From the NCBI GenBank assembly GCA_965221295.1, contig OZ244879.1, positions 2,914,001 through 2,978,000 on the forward strand: DNA of 64,000 nucleotides, written 5' to 3'. Source of the DNA: Bin87 sp965221295. GTDB lineage: Bacteria > Chloroflexota > Dehalococcoidia > Lucifugimonadales > UBA3495. The notes beneath the pieces were generated by a model. That model was not told the origin of the DNA. It worked only from the letters and a program-made list of their open reading frames with translations, and did no database searches. The position numbers were made by a program, and so were the translations under genes. Numbering within the stretch: the first letter of the stretch is position 1; every line of letters begins with the position of its first letter. Positions 54,269-64,000 of the stretch are shown here, one piece after another.

Positions 54269-55324
54269 ATGGCTGCTATCGACCTGCGGAGCGACACCGT
54301 TACGCACCCCACCGACGAAATGCGCCGCGCGATGGCCGCGGCCGAAGTCGGCGACGACGTGTTCGGCGAGGATCCCACAATCAACGCCCTGCAGGAACGC
54401 GCCGCGGAGATGATGGGTCAGGAAGCCGGCCTCCTGACGGCCAGCGGCACCATGAGCAACTTGATCGCCGCCTTGGCCTGGTGCAACCGCGGCGACGAGA
54501 TGATCATGGGGCAGGAAGCCCACATGTTCTGGAACGAATCCGCCGGCCCAACCGCGTTGACTGGCGCGCAGATCCGCCTCGTTCCCAACGACGCTGACGG
54601 CCGTATCGCCGCCGAGGATGTCCAGGCAGCCATCAGGGACGCCTCCAATATTCACGTGCCAGCCACCTCGCTGGTCTGCTTGGAAAACACCCACAACCGC
54701 TGCAGCGGCGGCGTAATGACGCCTCAGGACACCAAAGAAGTCGTGGACGTGGCCCACGCGGCAGGGGCCGCCGTGCATCTGGACGGCGCCCGCATCTTCA
54801 ACGCCGCCGTCGCCCTGGAAGTGCCCGCCGCCGAGCTCACCAAGGACGTGGACGACGTGAGTTTCTGCCTCTCCAAGGCTCTGTCATGCCCGGTCGGTTC
54901 CGTGCTTTGCGGTTCCGAGGAGTTCATCACCCGCGCCCGGAAGTGGCGGAAGATGCTGGGAGGCGGCATGCGTCAAGCCGGTGTTCTCGCCGCCGCTGGT
55001 CTGGTGGCGCTGGACACCATGGTCGAAAGGCTAGCGGACGACCACGCCAACGCTCGACGTTTGGCCAACGGTTTGGCCAACATCGACGGTCTCGCCGTGG
55101 ATCCCGACGCCATCCACACCAACATCGTCATATTCGAGGTTGACCGGGCCAAGGTTGGCGAGGCGCGGGAAGTGATCGCCGCCCTGCGGGAAGACGGCGT
55201 GCTGGTCAGCCACAGCCGCGATCAGTCGCTGCGCATGGTGACCCACCGCCAAATTTCCTCGGCCGACGTTGACGAGGCGCTATCCCGGGTAAACGGAACC
55301 ATCCGAAGGTTGGCGGCAGCTTAG
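54269..55324 (+). CDS. ltaE: Low-specificity L-threonine aldolase
   Basis: 351-aa PLP enzyme splitting threonine or allo-threonine to glycine and acetaldehyde. IDLRSDTVTHPT begins all members. VGDDVFGEDPT, LTASGTMSNLIA and HLDGARIFNAAVAL follow. The PLP lysine is in FCLSKALSCPVGS, with RKMLGGGMRQAGVLAAAG after it. GGAGG precedes the ATG by a short spacer, and a TAGAAT about 30 bases further up could be the -10. It stands alone between a divergent hydrolase operon and an unannotated spacer. Confidence 0.94.
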   Translation: MAAIDLRSDTVTHPTDEMRRAMAAAEVGDDVFGEDPTINALQERAAEMMGQEAGLLTASGTMSNLIAALAWCNRGDEMIMGQEAHMFWNESAGPTALTGAQIRLVPNDADGRIAAEDVQAAIRDASNIHVPATSLVCLENTHNRCSGGVMTPQDTKEVVDVAHAAGAAVHLDGARIFNAAVALEVPAAELTKDVDDVSFCLSKALSCPVGSVLCGSEEFITRARKWRKMLGGGMRQAGVLAAAGLVALDTMVERLADDHANARRLANGLANIDGLAVDPDAIHTNIVIFEVDRAKVGEAREVIAALREDGVLVSHSRDQSLRMVTHRQISSADVDEALSRVNGTIRRLAAA

Positions 55325-55681
55325 GCGATCACCTTGGACAGGGATTGTGCTGGATTGACGCGGATTTAGCATCTGCCTTCGATCCAATGGGTGCATAGCG
55401 CTTCTGCACTTCAATGATCCAGTCCGCGAAGCGCCTCCGAATCTCCCTCGTGCAAAATCAGAGACACCCCGCGGAGTCCCTCTATCTGGCCCGCCTCTCC
55501 GCCCTATTTGCTATCCGGTAGACGCCGAGCGACGTGAGGATCAAATCTCAACCATTGCGTTGTCTAACTCAGTTTACCCAGAATTGGCGCCTCGCGATGG
55601 CGAGGCAGCGTTCGCCATGGACCGCCGCGTTGCCGCCCTGCTGATCGCCGATTCCTTCACTTTCACTCACGCCATGGGGAG
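55325..55681. other. Intergenic region without a supported gene
   Basis: 357 bases between the threonine aldolase and the arrestin-like gene. I see no hairpin with a T run, no repeat of the family found elsewhere, and no convincing coding frame. An open frame from 55560 in another phase runs into the next gene but lacks coherent protein character. Confidence 0.5.
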
Positions 55682-56650
55682 ATGGTCCCCATTTCGCCCG
55701 GCGCCTCGCGGGTTACTCCAATGTTACGCCGACCCAAACCGCCCGCCGCAGACATCGCGCTCTTGGTCGGTTCAAAACCGCTGTACCCAGGAGACTACGT
55801 GGAGGCGGAGGTTGTGGTCACGCCACATGTCCCGACCCTGGCCTCGGTGGGGTTTGTCCGGTTGTCCCAGACCGAGATTCTGCGTATCGATTCGGCCCGG
55901 GACGCCGTGCCTCAGATCATATCTCACGGAAAGACAGGCAGGACGCGGTTCAGCCCACCGGTGCAAGAGGACCACATTTTCGTTGAAAACACCGAGCTGG
56001 CCGGCGACATGGCCCATAAATTCCCGGTGCGGTTTCGGCTGCCGACGCCAGCGCCACCCACCGTCAAGGGCAAGTACGCGCACATCAGGTGGCAGCTTTC
56101 GGCATCCATCCTGTCCAAATCCGATTGGGTTCCGCACCAAACGGGTCTCCTCGCCAATTTGACGGCTGGCAAAGTCGGAGAAATCAGCCAGGAATTGGTC
56201 GTGTTCGCCCATCCCGACGCCGAGTACATCGGCGGCGAACGACTGCCCGACCGACCCGCGTCGGAGCGAACGTACCGGAGCGTCAGTCTGCAACTGACGC
56301 TGGACTCCGGGCTCGCCGTCAACGGCGGCGCCATCCACGGCAATCTGTCGGTGGCGGCCGCAAGGGCGGTCAAGGCCCACGAGTTGCGGGTCGAATTGGC
56401 TCGGTGGGAGCGGTCAGGCAACAAGCAAGCCCGCGTCGTAGAGAGCCGTCAGGCGCTACAGAGGCCGGCCATCCTGGAGGCGGGCGAGAAAACCGACTGG
56501 GCCTTCCACCTGCCAGTTCCAGACCGGCTGATGCCTTCAATGTTGGGACGGCACACTTTTGTTGGCTGGCAGGTGAGGGCCGTGATCGAGCGCAAGCTGC
56601 GGCCCGATTTCTCCGTGTCCCAACTAGTGCAAATTTACACATCCCCTTGA
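55682..56650 (+). CDS. Arrestin/Spo0M-like beta-sandwich protein, unknown
   Basis: 322 aa. Two beta-sandwich halves are suggested by alternating strands: KPLYPGDYVEAEVVVTPH, then ENTELAGDMAHKFPVRFRLP, then in the second half LQLTLDSGLAVNGGAIHGNL and RHTFVGWQVRAVIERK. This resembles arrestin-like proteins such as Spo0M/Vps26, but I cannot confirm it. No signal peptide or membrane helix. GGGGAG directly abuts the ATG at 55682, which is too close; an ATG at 55721 is a good alternative start. Convergent with rarA, 18 bases apart. Function unknown. Confidence 0.6.
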   Translation: MVPISPGASRVTPMLRRPKPPAADIALLVGSKPLYPGDYVEAEVVVTPHVPTLASVGFVRLSQTEILRIDSARDAVPQIISHGKTGRTRFSPPVQEDHIFVENTELAGDMAHKFPVRFRLPTPAPPTVKGKYAHIRWQLSASILSKSDWVPHQTGLLANLTAGKVGEISQELVVFAHPDAEYIGGERLPDRPASERTYRSVSLQLTLDSGLAVNGGAIHGNLSVAAARAVKAHELRVELARWERSGNKQARVVESRQALQRPAILEAGEKTDWAFHLPVPDRLMPSMLGRHTFVGWQVRAVIERKLRPDFSVSQLVQIYTSP

Positions 56651-56668
56651 TGGGCGCGATGGTTTGAA

Positions 56669-58018
56669 TCAAGGGCGCCGGTCGCCCCACCAGCGGCGCA
56701 GCCTTTCCGCAATGGCCGCCTCCGATCCCTGGTCAGACGGATCATAATAGCGCCGGTCGACCAGTCCCGGCGGTAGGTATTCCTGGGGTTCAAAATGGCC
56801 CTCGTAGTCGTGGCTGTATTTGTAGCCCGACCCGTAGCCCATGCCTCGCATCAAACCCGTAACCGCGTTGCGCAGGTGCAGCGGGACCGGTTCTTGGGGC
56901 GCGTTGCGCGCGTCCTCCAGCGCGCGTTCCAGAGCGATGTAGGCCGCGTTGCTCTTGGGCGAGGTGGCCAGGTACACCGTCGCCTCCGCCAACGGTATGC
57001 GACCCTCGGGCAGCCCGATGAAGTGCACCGCCTGCTGGGCGGCGACGGCCACCGGCAGCGCCCCTGGATTCGCCAGGCCGATGTCCTCGGCGGCCAGCAC
57101 CACTAGCCGACGCGCGATGAACAGAGGGTCTTCACCAGCCTCCAGCATCCGAGCCAACCAGTAGAGCGCGCCGTCAGGCGACGAACCTCGAACCGACTTG
57201 ATGAACGCGGAAATGGTGTCGTAATGGCTGTCTCCGGTTTTGTCGTACAGCGGCGCCCGCCTCTGCAAGGCATCGGCAATCGCCTCCAGACCGACCTCGC
57301 GGCGCCCATCGGCGCTTGGTTCGCAGGCTACGGTAGCCATTTCCAGGGCATTTAGGGCGACCCGAGCGTCGCCGTTGGCGATGTTCACCAGTTGTTCCAG
57401 GGCTTCGGGCGCCAGCTCGGGGCGCAACATCCCCAGTCCGCGCCGGTCGTCATGCAGAGCCCGCTCGACAATCGCGGCCACATGCTCGGGCGCCAACGCC
57501 TGCAAGGTGAACACGCGGCAACGCGATAACAAAGGCGCGTTCACTTCGAAGGAGGGGTTTTCCGTGGTCGCCCCGATGAAAATGACCGTGCCGTCCTCCA
57601 CGTGCGGCAGGATCACGTCTTGTTGAGCCTTGTTGAACCGGTGAATCTCGTCAACGAACAGGATGGTCGGTTGTTGGTAAAATGACCTCCGTTCCTGGGC
57701 TCCGGCAACCGCCTTGCGCAGATCCGCTACCCCAGCGGACACCGCCGACACCGGCTCAAAGTGCGCCTTGGTCACCGTGGCGATCAGCCGGGCCAGCGTG
57801 GTCTTGCCTGAACCTGGCGGCCCCCAGAACAGGATGGAAGGAACCCGGTCGGTGGCTATTGCCCGGCGTAGCACCCGATCTTCGGCGAGGATGTGCTCCT
57901 GACCCACAAACTCGTCGAACGACGCGGGCCGCATGCGTTCGGCCAACGGCGCCGTCTCACGGATGTAACTCTGCTGGCCGTGTTCAAACAACGAACCAGT
58001 GTCATTCCGTCCGGTCAT
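56669..58018 (-). CDS. rarA: Replication-associated recombination protein A (RarA/MgsA)
   Basis: 449-aa clamp-loader-like AAA+ ATPase acting at stalled forks. Walker A GPPGSGKTT, Walker B LFVDEIHRFNK, sensor 1 GATTENPSFE and the arginine finger in LLSRCRVF are present. The C-terminal MgsA domain has DKTGDSHYDTISAFIKSVRGS and LATSPKSNAAY, and ends near YLPPGLVDRRYY. N-terminal LFEHGQ may be a vestigial clamp-binding peptide. The ATG at 58018 is preferred; GTG at 58027 adds three residues. It follows an LLM oxidoreductase gene by 24 bases on the same strand. Confidence 0.95.
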   Translation of the reverse strand: MTGRNDTGSLFEHGQQSYIRETAPLAERMRPASFDEFVGQEHILAEDRVLRRAIATDRVPSILFWGPPGSGKTTLARLIATVTKAHFEPVSAVSAGVADLRKAVAGAQERRSFYQQPTILFVDEIHRFNKAQQDVILPHVEDGTVIFIGATTENPSFEVNAPLLSRCRVFTLQALAPEHVAAIVERALHDDRRGLGMLRPELAPEALEQLVNIANGDARVALNALEMATVACEPSADGRREVGLEAIADALQRRAPLYDKTGDSHYDTISAFIKSVRGSSPDGALYWLARMLEAGEDPLFIARRLVVLAAEDIGLANPGALPVAVAAQQAVHFIGLPEGRIPLAEATVYLATSPKSNAAYIALERALEDARNAPQEPVPLHLRNAVTGLMRGMGYGSGYKYSHDYEGHFEPQEYLPPGLVDRRYYDPSDQGSEAAIAERLRRWWGDRRP

Positions 58019-58042
58019 CCTGATCACCGTTCGCGGAGGCAG

Positions 58043-59065
58043 TCAGTTGCCGTCCTGGAAATGCGGCATGACTTCGTCTGCGAACAACTGCATCGAACGA
58101 CTCACCGCTTCATTGGTCAAGACGCCGCCTATGTTGAACCAGCACATGAACTCCTGCGGTTGGTACAGTTCCTTGAACCCCTGCAATCGCTCAATCACTT
58201 GCTCAGGAGTTCCCACCGCTCCGAGTTCGTCATAAATGTCGTCGTAACTGATCTGGAAAGCCCGGCCCGAACCACGGGAGTTGTTCTGCATACTGCGCAG
58301 CGTTTCCAGGTAGTTGTTGACGGTGGGAGCAAACTCGGCTTTGGCCGATTCAGCGGTCTCGCCAACGTACACTGGGACGTTCACCACCACCTTTACCGTG
58401 GATGCGTCGTGCCCATGCTCTGACAGCGTTGCCCGGTACGCCGCCAAGCCATCGCTCACCCCAGGCACGGTAATGATGAGGGGCGTAACCAAAATACTAT
58501 GCCCCAGGCTGCCCACCAACGGAAATGTGTCGGCGCCGTTGGATGCGATGTACACCGGCGGGTATGGTTGTTGCAACGGTTTGGGTTCCAGACGGATTCC
58601 CTCCGCCTGGTAAAACTGACCGTGGAAATTGAGCTCGTCCTCGGTCCAGGCCCGCAACGCCAGGTCCAGACCCTCCACGAATCGGTCATTGCGTTCTTCG
58701 ATTGGAATCCCGTAGCCCCGATAATGGTTGGGGTTGGAACCCCTGCCAATTCCGAACACCGCCCGGCCTCCGGATAGCACGTCCAGGGTGGCGACTTCCT
58801 CGGCGATCCGCAACGGATGATGCAGGGGCAGCAGATTCACCGCTGTTCCCAGCTTGATTCGTTCCGTAGTCTGAGACAGGGCCGAAGCCATCAGCAGCGG
58901 CGCCGGCATCACCGAGAACTGTCGGGCAAAGTGCAGCTCCGCCAACCAGGCCATATCGTAACCAAGCCGGTCGGCCAACTGAACCTGCGCCATGACGTCG
59001 GCGTAACGCCCAGCCGGGGTCTGACCTTCGCCGCACGGTACCTGGTAAAAGACTCCAAACTCCAT
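58043..59065 (-). CDS. LLM-class flavin-dependent monooxygenase (alkanal monooxygenase-like)
   Basis: 340-aa luciferase-like protein of a branch different from the two at 1.8-5.4 kb: MEFGVFYQVPCGEGQTP, GYDMAWLAELHFARQFS, and LSGGRAVFGIGRGSNPNHYRGYGIP. It has no WVGGxS motif but PPVYIASNGADTFPLVGSLGH, so it is nearer the FMN-dependent alkanal/nitrilotriacetate monooxygenases. LELH with GIGRG supports FMN binding. Substrate unknown. Adjacent to rarA by 24 bases, co-directional with the acyl-CoA carboxylase subunit upstream. Confidence 0.9.
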   Translation of the reverse strand: MEFGVFYQVPCGEGQTPAGRYADVMAQVQLADRLGYDMAWLAELHFARQFSVMPAPLLMASALSQTTERIKLGTAVNLLPLHHPLRIAEEVATLDVLSGGRAVFGIGRGSNPNHYRGYGIPIEERNDRFVEGLDLALRAWTEDELNFHGQFYQAEGIRLEPKPLQQPYPPVYIASNGADTFPLVGSLGHSILVTPLIITVPGVSDGLAAYRATLSEHGHDASTVKVVVNVPVYVGETAESAKAEFAPTVNNYLETLRSMQNNSRGSGRAFQISYDDIYDELGAVGTPEQVIERLQGFKELYQPQEFMCWFNIGGVLTNEAVSRSMQLFADEVMPHFQDGN

Positions 59066-59143
59066 CTATGATCTCTCCCGTTGCCGGCGTCAACGCCTTT
59101 GCGCGATTCGTGGCCGCCCGTTGGGCGTCATTATAACGGCAGG

Positions 59144-60724
<1,581 letters not shown>

Positions 60725-60793
60725 TTCGGCCTCCGGGCCTTTCCCATCGGTTGGACCCGCTTGGGATGAAGGACTGCAACATTTGGTCAGCGG

Positions 60794-60799
60794 TATAAT
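60794..60799 (+). promoter_or_regulatory. Consensus -10 (TATAAT) upstream of folP
   Basis: Perfect TATAAT 48 bases before the GTG start of folP. The -35 region is weak. The spacer also separates folP from the divergent carboxylase gene. Confidence 0.45.
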
Positions 60800-60841
60800 A
60801 GCGCTTACAGTTTGTCGTTTGCGCAATAGAGAACGCCTCAC

Positions 60842-61717
60842 GTGTCGCCCACCCAGACAGTCGCCGATTCCACGCTCAATCTGACCGTTGCCGGCGGCGA
60901 ACCCCTGGTATGGGGCCGCCGCACCTACGTGATGGGCATTATTAATCTGACCCCTGACTCATTCTCCGGCGACGGATTGGCCGAGGATCCATCGACGGCG
61001 GTTGAGTTGGCGCAACGGATGGAAGCGGAGGGCGCCGACTTCATTGACGTGGGCGCCGAATCAACGCGACCGGGCAGCCAGCCGATTTCAGCCGAAATGG
61101 AATTGGCGCGTCTGCTTCCCTCCCTGGCCGCCATTTGCGCGGCCGTCAGCATCCCGGTCAGCGTCGATACCTACAAAGCGCCCGTGGCTCGGCGCGCCAT
61201 CGAGGCCGGCGCGTCATTGGTCAACGACATCTGGGGATGCTTGGCCGACGGCGCCATGGCGCCGCTGATCGCCGCCGCTGGCGTTCCGGCCATCTTGATG
61301 CACAACCAAAGCCAAGCGCGGTACGATGACGTGGTGCCAGATGTGATCGCCGGCTTGCGCCGGATCGCCAGCATCGCCCAGGCCGCCGGCGTCGCCCACC
61401 ACAACATCATCCTCGACCCGGGCATTGGCTTTGGCAAGACGGCCGACCACAACCTGGAACTGCTGCGGCGGCTACCTGAATGCAGATGCCTCGGCCATCC
61501 CCTGCTCTTGGGAGTATCCCGCAAATCCACCATCGGACGGATCCTAGACCTGCCGCCGGACGAGCGGCTGGAAGGCACGGCCGCCGCGGTGGCGATGAGC
61601 ATCGCCGGTGGCGCTGACATCGTGCGCGTGCACGACGTGAAGGCGATGGCGCGGGTGGCCCGCGTGACCGACGCCATCGTCCGCGACTGGAGGCCACCCG
61701 GATGGCCGAACCGGTAG
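60842..61717 (+). CDS. folP: Dihydropteroate synthase
   Basis: Joins pABA and the dihydropterin pyrophosphate in folate synthesis; target of sulfonamides. 291-aa TIM barrel. VMGIINLTPDSFSGDG, DVGAESTRPGSQP, SVDTYKAPVARRAIEAGASLVNDIWG, DPGIGFGKT and GVSRKSTIGRIL are all in order, with pABA/pterin residues conserved. GTG start. A variable N-terminal ~25 residues precede the barrel. It overlaps folK by 16 bases, so the two folate genes are translationally coupled. Confidence 0.95.
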   Translation: MSPTQTVADSTLNLTVAGGEPLVWGRRTYVMGIINLTPDSFSGDGLAEDPSTAVELAQRMEAEGADFIDVGAESTRPGSQPISAEMELARLLPSLAAICAAVSIPVSVDTYKAPVARRAIEAGASLVNDIWGCLADGAMAPLIAAAGVPAILMHNQSQARYDDVVPDVIAGLRRIASIAQAAGVAHHNIILDPGIGFGKTADHNLELLRRLPECRCLGHPLLLGVSRKSTIGRILDLPPDERLEGTAAAVAMSIAGGADIVRVHDVKAMARVARVTDAIVRDWRPPGWPNR

Positions 61718-62220
61718 TCACATACTTGGGTTTGGGCGGAAACTTGGGCGACCGGCTAGCGGCGCTGACAACAGCCCTAGCATCGCTGGACGCCATCCCG
61801 GAAATTAGGCGGTTGACGTGTTCCTCGGTGTACGAAACCGAGCCCTGGGGCGTCGCGGAGCAGCCTCCGTTTCTCAACCTGGTCGGGGGATTCGAGACGA
61901 CGCTGGCTCCCCCAGAATTGCTCGCCGCCTGCAAACGCGTGGAGTCCCAGGTCGGGCGCGCCACAAGCTACCGGTGGGGCCCCCGCCTGATCGACGTTGA
62001 CATCCTGCTCTACGGCGACGCCTTGATCAACACCGCGACGCCCGACCTGCGGATTCCACACGCTCGCCTTGCGGACCGCGCGTTCGCGCTAGCGCCCCTG
62101 GCCGAAATCGCCCCGAACATCATCGTGCCGGGTCCCGACGCCCCAGTCTCGGAACTGCTGCGAAAGGTTGAAGGGAAGGACGGCATCGCCTGGTGGAGCG
62201 CTGCGCCGACGCCACCCTGA
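61702..62220 (+). CDS. folK: 2-amino-4-hydroxy-6-hydroxymethyldihydropteridine pyrophosphokinase
   Basis: HPPK, 172 aa, makes the activated pterin used by FolP. YLGLGGNLGDR begins the fold, SSVYETEPWG is the substrate loop, and PPFLNLVGGFET and RWGPRLIDVDILLYG (metal-binding Asp pair) follow. RIPHARLADRAFALAPLAEIAP is the C-terminal signature. The ATG lies inside the end of folP. The following 700 bases hold repeats only. Confidence 0.94.
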   Translation: MAEPVVTYLGLGGNLGDRLAALTTALASLDAIPEIRRLTCSSVYETEPWGVAEQPPFLNLVGGFETTLAPPELLAACKRVESQVGRATSYRWGPRLIDVDILLYGDALINTATPDLRIPHARLADRAFALAPLAEIAPNIIVPGPDAPVSELLRKVEGKDGIAWWSAAPTPP

Positions 62221-62289
62221 GCGCTGGAGCCCGCCAGTTTCTTGCCTCCCAACATTGTGAATCATCCCCATCGGCCGCTACGAACTTTC

Positions 62290-62700
62290 CCACCTGTCCT
62301 TGCGAGCCGTCTCCTGCCGTCATAGCCAGCCACGCCCTACTGTCATTGCGAGCGCAGCGCGGCGTCCTGGCGAGCCACGCCCTACCGTCATTGCGAGCGC
62401 AGCGCGGCAATCTCGTCGACCGCAACCAACGACCGCCCGCGCCCGCCCGGACAACTGTTCGTGCTGGCGTGGGATCCCGCATCCCCCGCTGTCACGGCGG
62501 CGTCACGCTGCCGCCCTAGCGAGCCACGCCCTACTGTCATTGCGAGTGCAGCGCGGCAATCTCGTCGACCGCAACCAACGGCCGCCGGCTCCCGCCCGGA
62601 CGACTGTTCGCGCTGGCATCGAGATTGCCGCGTCGCTAACGCTCCTCGCAATGACAATTGATTGTGTCATTGCGAGCGAAGCGCGGCAATCTCGTTGTCC
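62290..62700. repeat. Cluster D of TCATTGCGAG/GGCAATCTCG repeats
   Basis: At least four copies of TCATTGCGAGCG(C/A)AGCGCGGCAATCTCG are present (near 62343, 62388, 62537 and 62668), with intervening loops CCAACGACCGCC(C/G)GCGCCCGCCCGG. One right arm GAGATTGCCGCGTCG...CTCGCAATGAC lies at about 62620-62654. Located between folK and a stress-protein gene; no gene is supported in 62221-62933. Confidence 0.8.
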
Positions 62701-62933
62701 CCAACCAACGACCGCCGGCGCCCGCCCGGACAGGCTGCCGTTCCCGCCGGCGCCAAATTGTCGCGTCAATGGCCGTTGAACCCTGTTAGACTGTTAATCG
62801 GGGACATCGCGCCAAGCCCAATTTATCAGCGCCAACCTTCAGACGCGACTCCAAACGACCCGCATTCCATTGGATCTGACATGCGATTCCTGAAAGCCGC
62901 CCCTACTCTTGATTGCACAGGGAGGTTGATGCC

Positions 62934-63869
62934 ATGTACACAAAAGTGATCGTTCCCTTGGATGGATCCAAGCTCTCGGAAAAATCCCTTCCGTACGCCC
63001 AACTCGTCGCGCGTTCCCTGGACGTTCCGGTAGAACTGGCCAGGGCCTATGACACGTTGCCCCCTGGCCTGCTGGGAGGCCAGAACCTGCCCAACGTCAG
63101 GAACCAACTCGACAGGGCGGCGCGTGAACAGGCTCTGGCGTCGCTGGAACCGGTGCGCGAACGACTGGAAGCGGCGGGGCATTCCGTCAGCGTGATCGCT
63201 CAGCGCGGTTCCGCTTCCGACGTGATCCTCGCCATCGCCAGCAGCGACCCCAACGCCCTGGTGGTCATGTCCACTCATGGGCGAGGCGGCCTCTCCCGGT
63301 GGGTGATGGGCAGCGTGGCCGATAAGGTTCTGCACACCATTCCCAATCCGCTGCTCATCGTGCGAGCCAGCGACTCCAGCCAGGAGACGCCGGAAACCGC
63401 GTTCCAGTCGGTCGTCGTTCCTCTGGATGGTTCGGCGTTGTCGGAGTTGGCCATACCCCACGCCATCAGCGTGGCGGGCGCTTTGTCCGCCGCCATCAGG
63501 GTTTTGCACATCACGCCGACGCTGGAACGCTATCGCTACGAGCTGAATACGGCCACGCCGGATGTGGGCGGGTTGTCCACCCTGGATCTGGCCCATCCCG
63601 AAGAGCTGGTGGCCGCCGACGCGAAAAAGGCGGAAACCTACCTGGCTGACGTAAAGAACCGCATGGAAATCGACCACGCCCACGGCGTGGCGACCGAACA
63701 CCTAACCGCCGGCGACATCGCGGAAACCATCATCGACTGCGCAACGGAGCATCCCTCCCTGGTGGTGATGACCACCCACGGGCGCAGCGGAGTTGGCCGC
63801 ATGGTGATGGGCAGCGTCACCGACCGGGTGATCCGAAGCTCCGGCGCCCCGGCGCTGGTGATCCGTTAG
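62934..63869 (+). CDS. Tandem universal stress protein (two UspA domains)
   Basis: 311-aa protein of two UspA repeats. Domain 1 (residues ~1-150) begins YTKVIVPLDGSKLSEKSLPYA and ends with the ATP-binding signature THGRGGLSRWVMGSVADKVL. Domain 2 (~160-311) begins VVVPLDGSALSELAIP and ends THGRSGVGRMVMGSVTDRVI. Both retain the G-2x-G-9x-G-S/T pattern, so both may bind ATP. Cytoplasmic; usually linked to starvation, redox or anaerobic stress. The ATG at 62934 has GGAGG eight bases upstream, better than a TTG 21 bases earlier. A hairpin follows the stop. Confidence 0.94.
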   Translation: MYTKVIVPLDGSKLSEKSLPYAQLVARSLDVPVELARAYDTLPPGLLGGQNLPNVRNQLDRAAREQALASLEPVRERLEAAGHSVSVIAQRGSASDVILAIASSDPNALVVMSTHGRGGLSRWVMGSVADKVLHTIPNPLLIVRASDSSQETPETAFQSVVVPLDGSALSELAIPHAISVAGALSAAIRVLHITPTLERYRYELNTATPDVGGLSTLDLAHPEELVAADAKKAETYLADVKNRMEIDHAHGVATEHLTAGDIAETIIDCATEHPSLVVMTTHGRSGVGRMVMGSVTDRVIRSSGAPALVIR

Positions 63870-63926
63870 CGCCCAGACCCGCCGAATGCCGCCGCAACCG
63901 CGCCGGCAATATGGCGCAGAATGTAA

Positions 63927-63959
63927 GGAGCCATCCACCTGCATCGGTTGGGTGGCTCC
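63927..63959 (+). terminator. Hairpin downstream of the universal stress gene
   Basis: GGAGCCATCCA pairs with TGGGTGGCTCC (one G-U pair) around an 11-base loop. There is no T run after it, so it may act as an attenuator or 3'-end stabiliser rather than a classical terminator. Confidence 0.45.
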
Positions 63960-64000
63960 TAGAAGGTTAGCGGCCGGCGGCCACGCCATACCGGGCAGTG

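Noticed and set aside
55560..56162. Frame of 200 aa overlapping the arrestin-like gene, as a possible frameshifted N-terminus
   Set aside because: Becomes Arg/Ser/Pro-rich with no domain pattern after the overlap, and its upstream part shows no similarity I recognise; no evidence of a frameshift.

Overview
This 64 kb window is a high-GC bacterial chromosome segment. The gene content points to Chloroflexota, most likely a Dehalococcoidia/SAR202-like lineage. The pointers are three luciferase-like (LLM) flavin oxidoreductases, three CaiB/BaiF family III CoA-transferases, several short-chain dehydrogenases, and RpoB/RpoC subunits with large lineage-specific insertions. Intergenic spaces carry clusters of a palindromic 'TCATTGCGAG...GGCAATCTCG' repeat. 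The taxonomic assignment is inference; no rRNA gene is present.

Layout. 1-1.7 kb: end of a peptide/nickel-type ABC permease pair, closed by a bidirectional terminator. 1.8-6.9 kb: minus-strand run of LLM oxidoreductase, ribH, a phosphotransferase, a second LLM, an SDR and a PhnZ-like HD protein, with a divergent SDR at 7.0 kb. 7.9-14.4 kb: a minus-strand accessory run read from 14.4 downwards. It holds two tiny membrane proteins, an M14-like/GH88-GH105 fusion, an SMC/OLD-type ATPase overlapping a TOPRIM-like protein, an MFS transporter and a PD-(D/E)xK-like protein; this is the best candidate for an undescribed system. 14.5-21 kb: three CoA-transferases, an alcohol dehydrogenase, tRNA-Asp and repeat clusters. 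21.3-30 kb: hisS, hisF, hisIE, argS and small metabolic genes. 30.4-40.5 kb: rpoB-rpoC behind a near-consensus promoter. 40.6-46.9 kb: pyrD, an unusual iron-ADH relative, mtaB, an MBL protein and a potassium channel. 46.9-53.5 kb: gltX, an AT-richer EcoRV-like restriction-modification operon, glnS, rluD and lspA. 53.5-63.9 kb: a hydrolase, threonine aldolase, an arrestin-like protein, rarA, a third LLM, an acyl-CoA carboxylase subunit, folP-folK and a tandem universal stress protein.

How the genes work together. Housekeeping functions (transcription, four aminoacyl-tRNA synthetases, histidine, folate, pyrimidine and riboflavin steps) are interleaved with catabolic enzymes suited to oxidation and CoA activation of varied organic compounds. 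The most striking single observation is the EcoRV-like endonuclease gene. It retains every catalytic and recognition motif I can see, but is split by one in-frame TGA exactly where EcoRV has a conserved tryptophan (TGG), next to an intact EcoRV-type methyltransferase. No CRISPR array or insertion sequence was seen.
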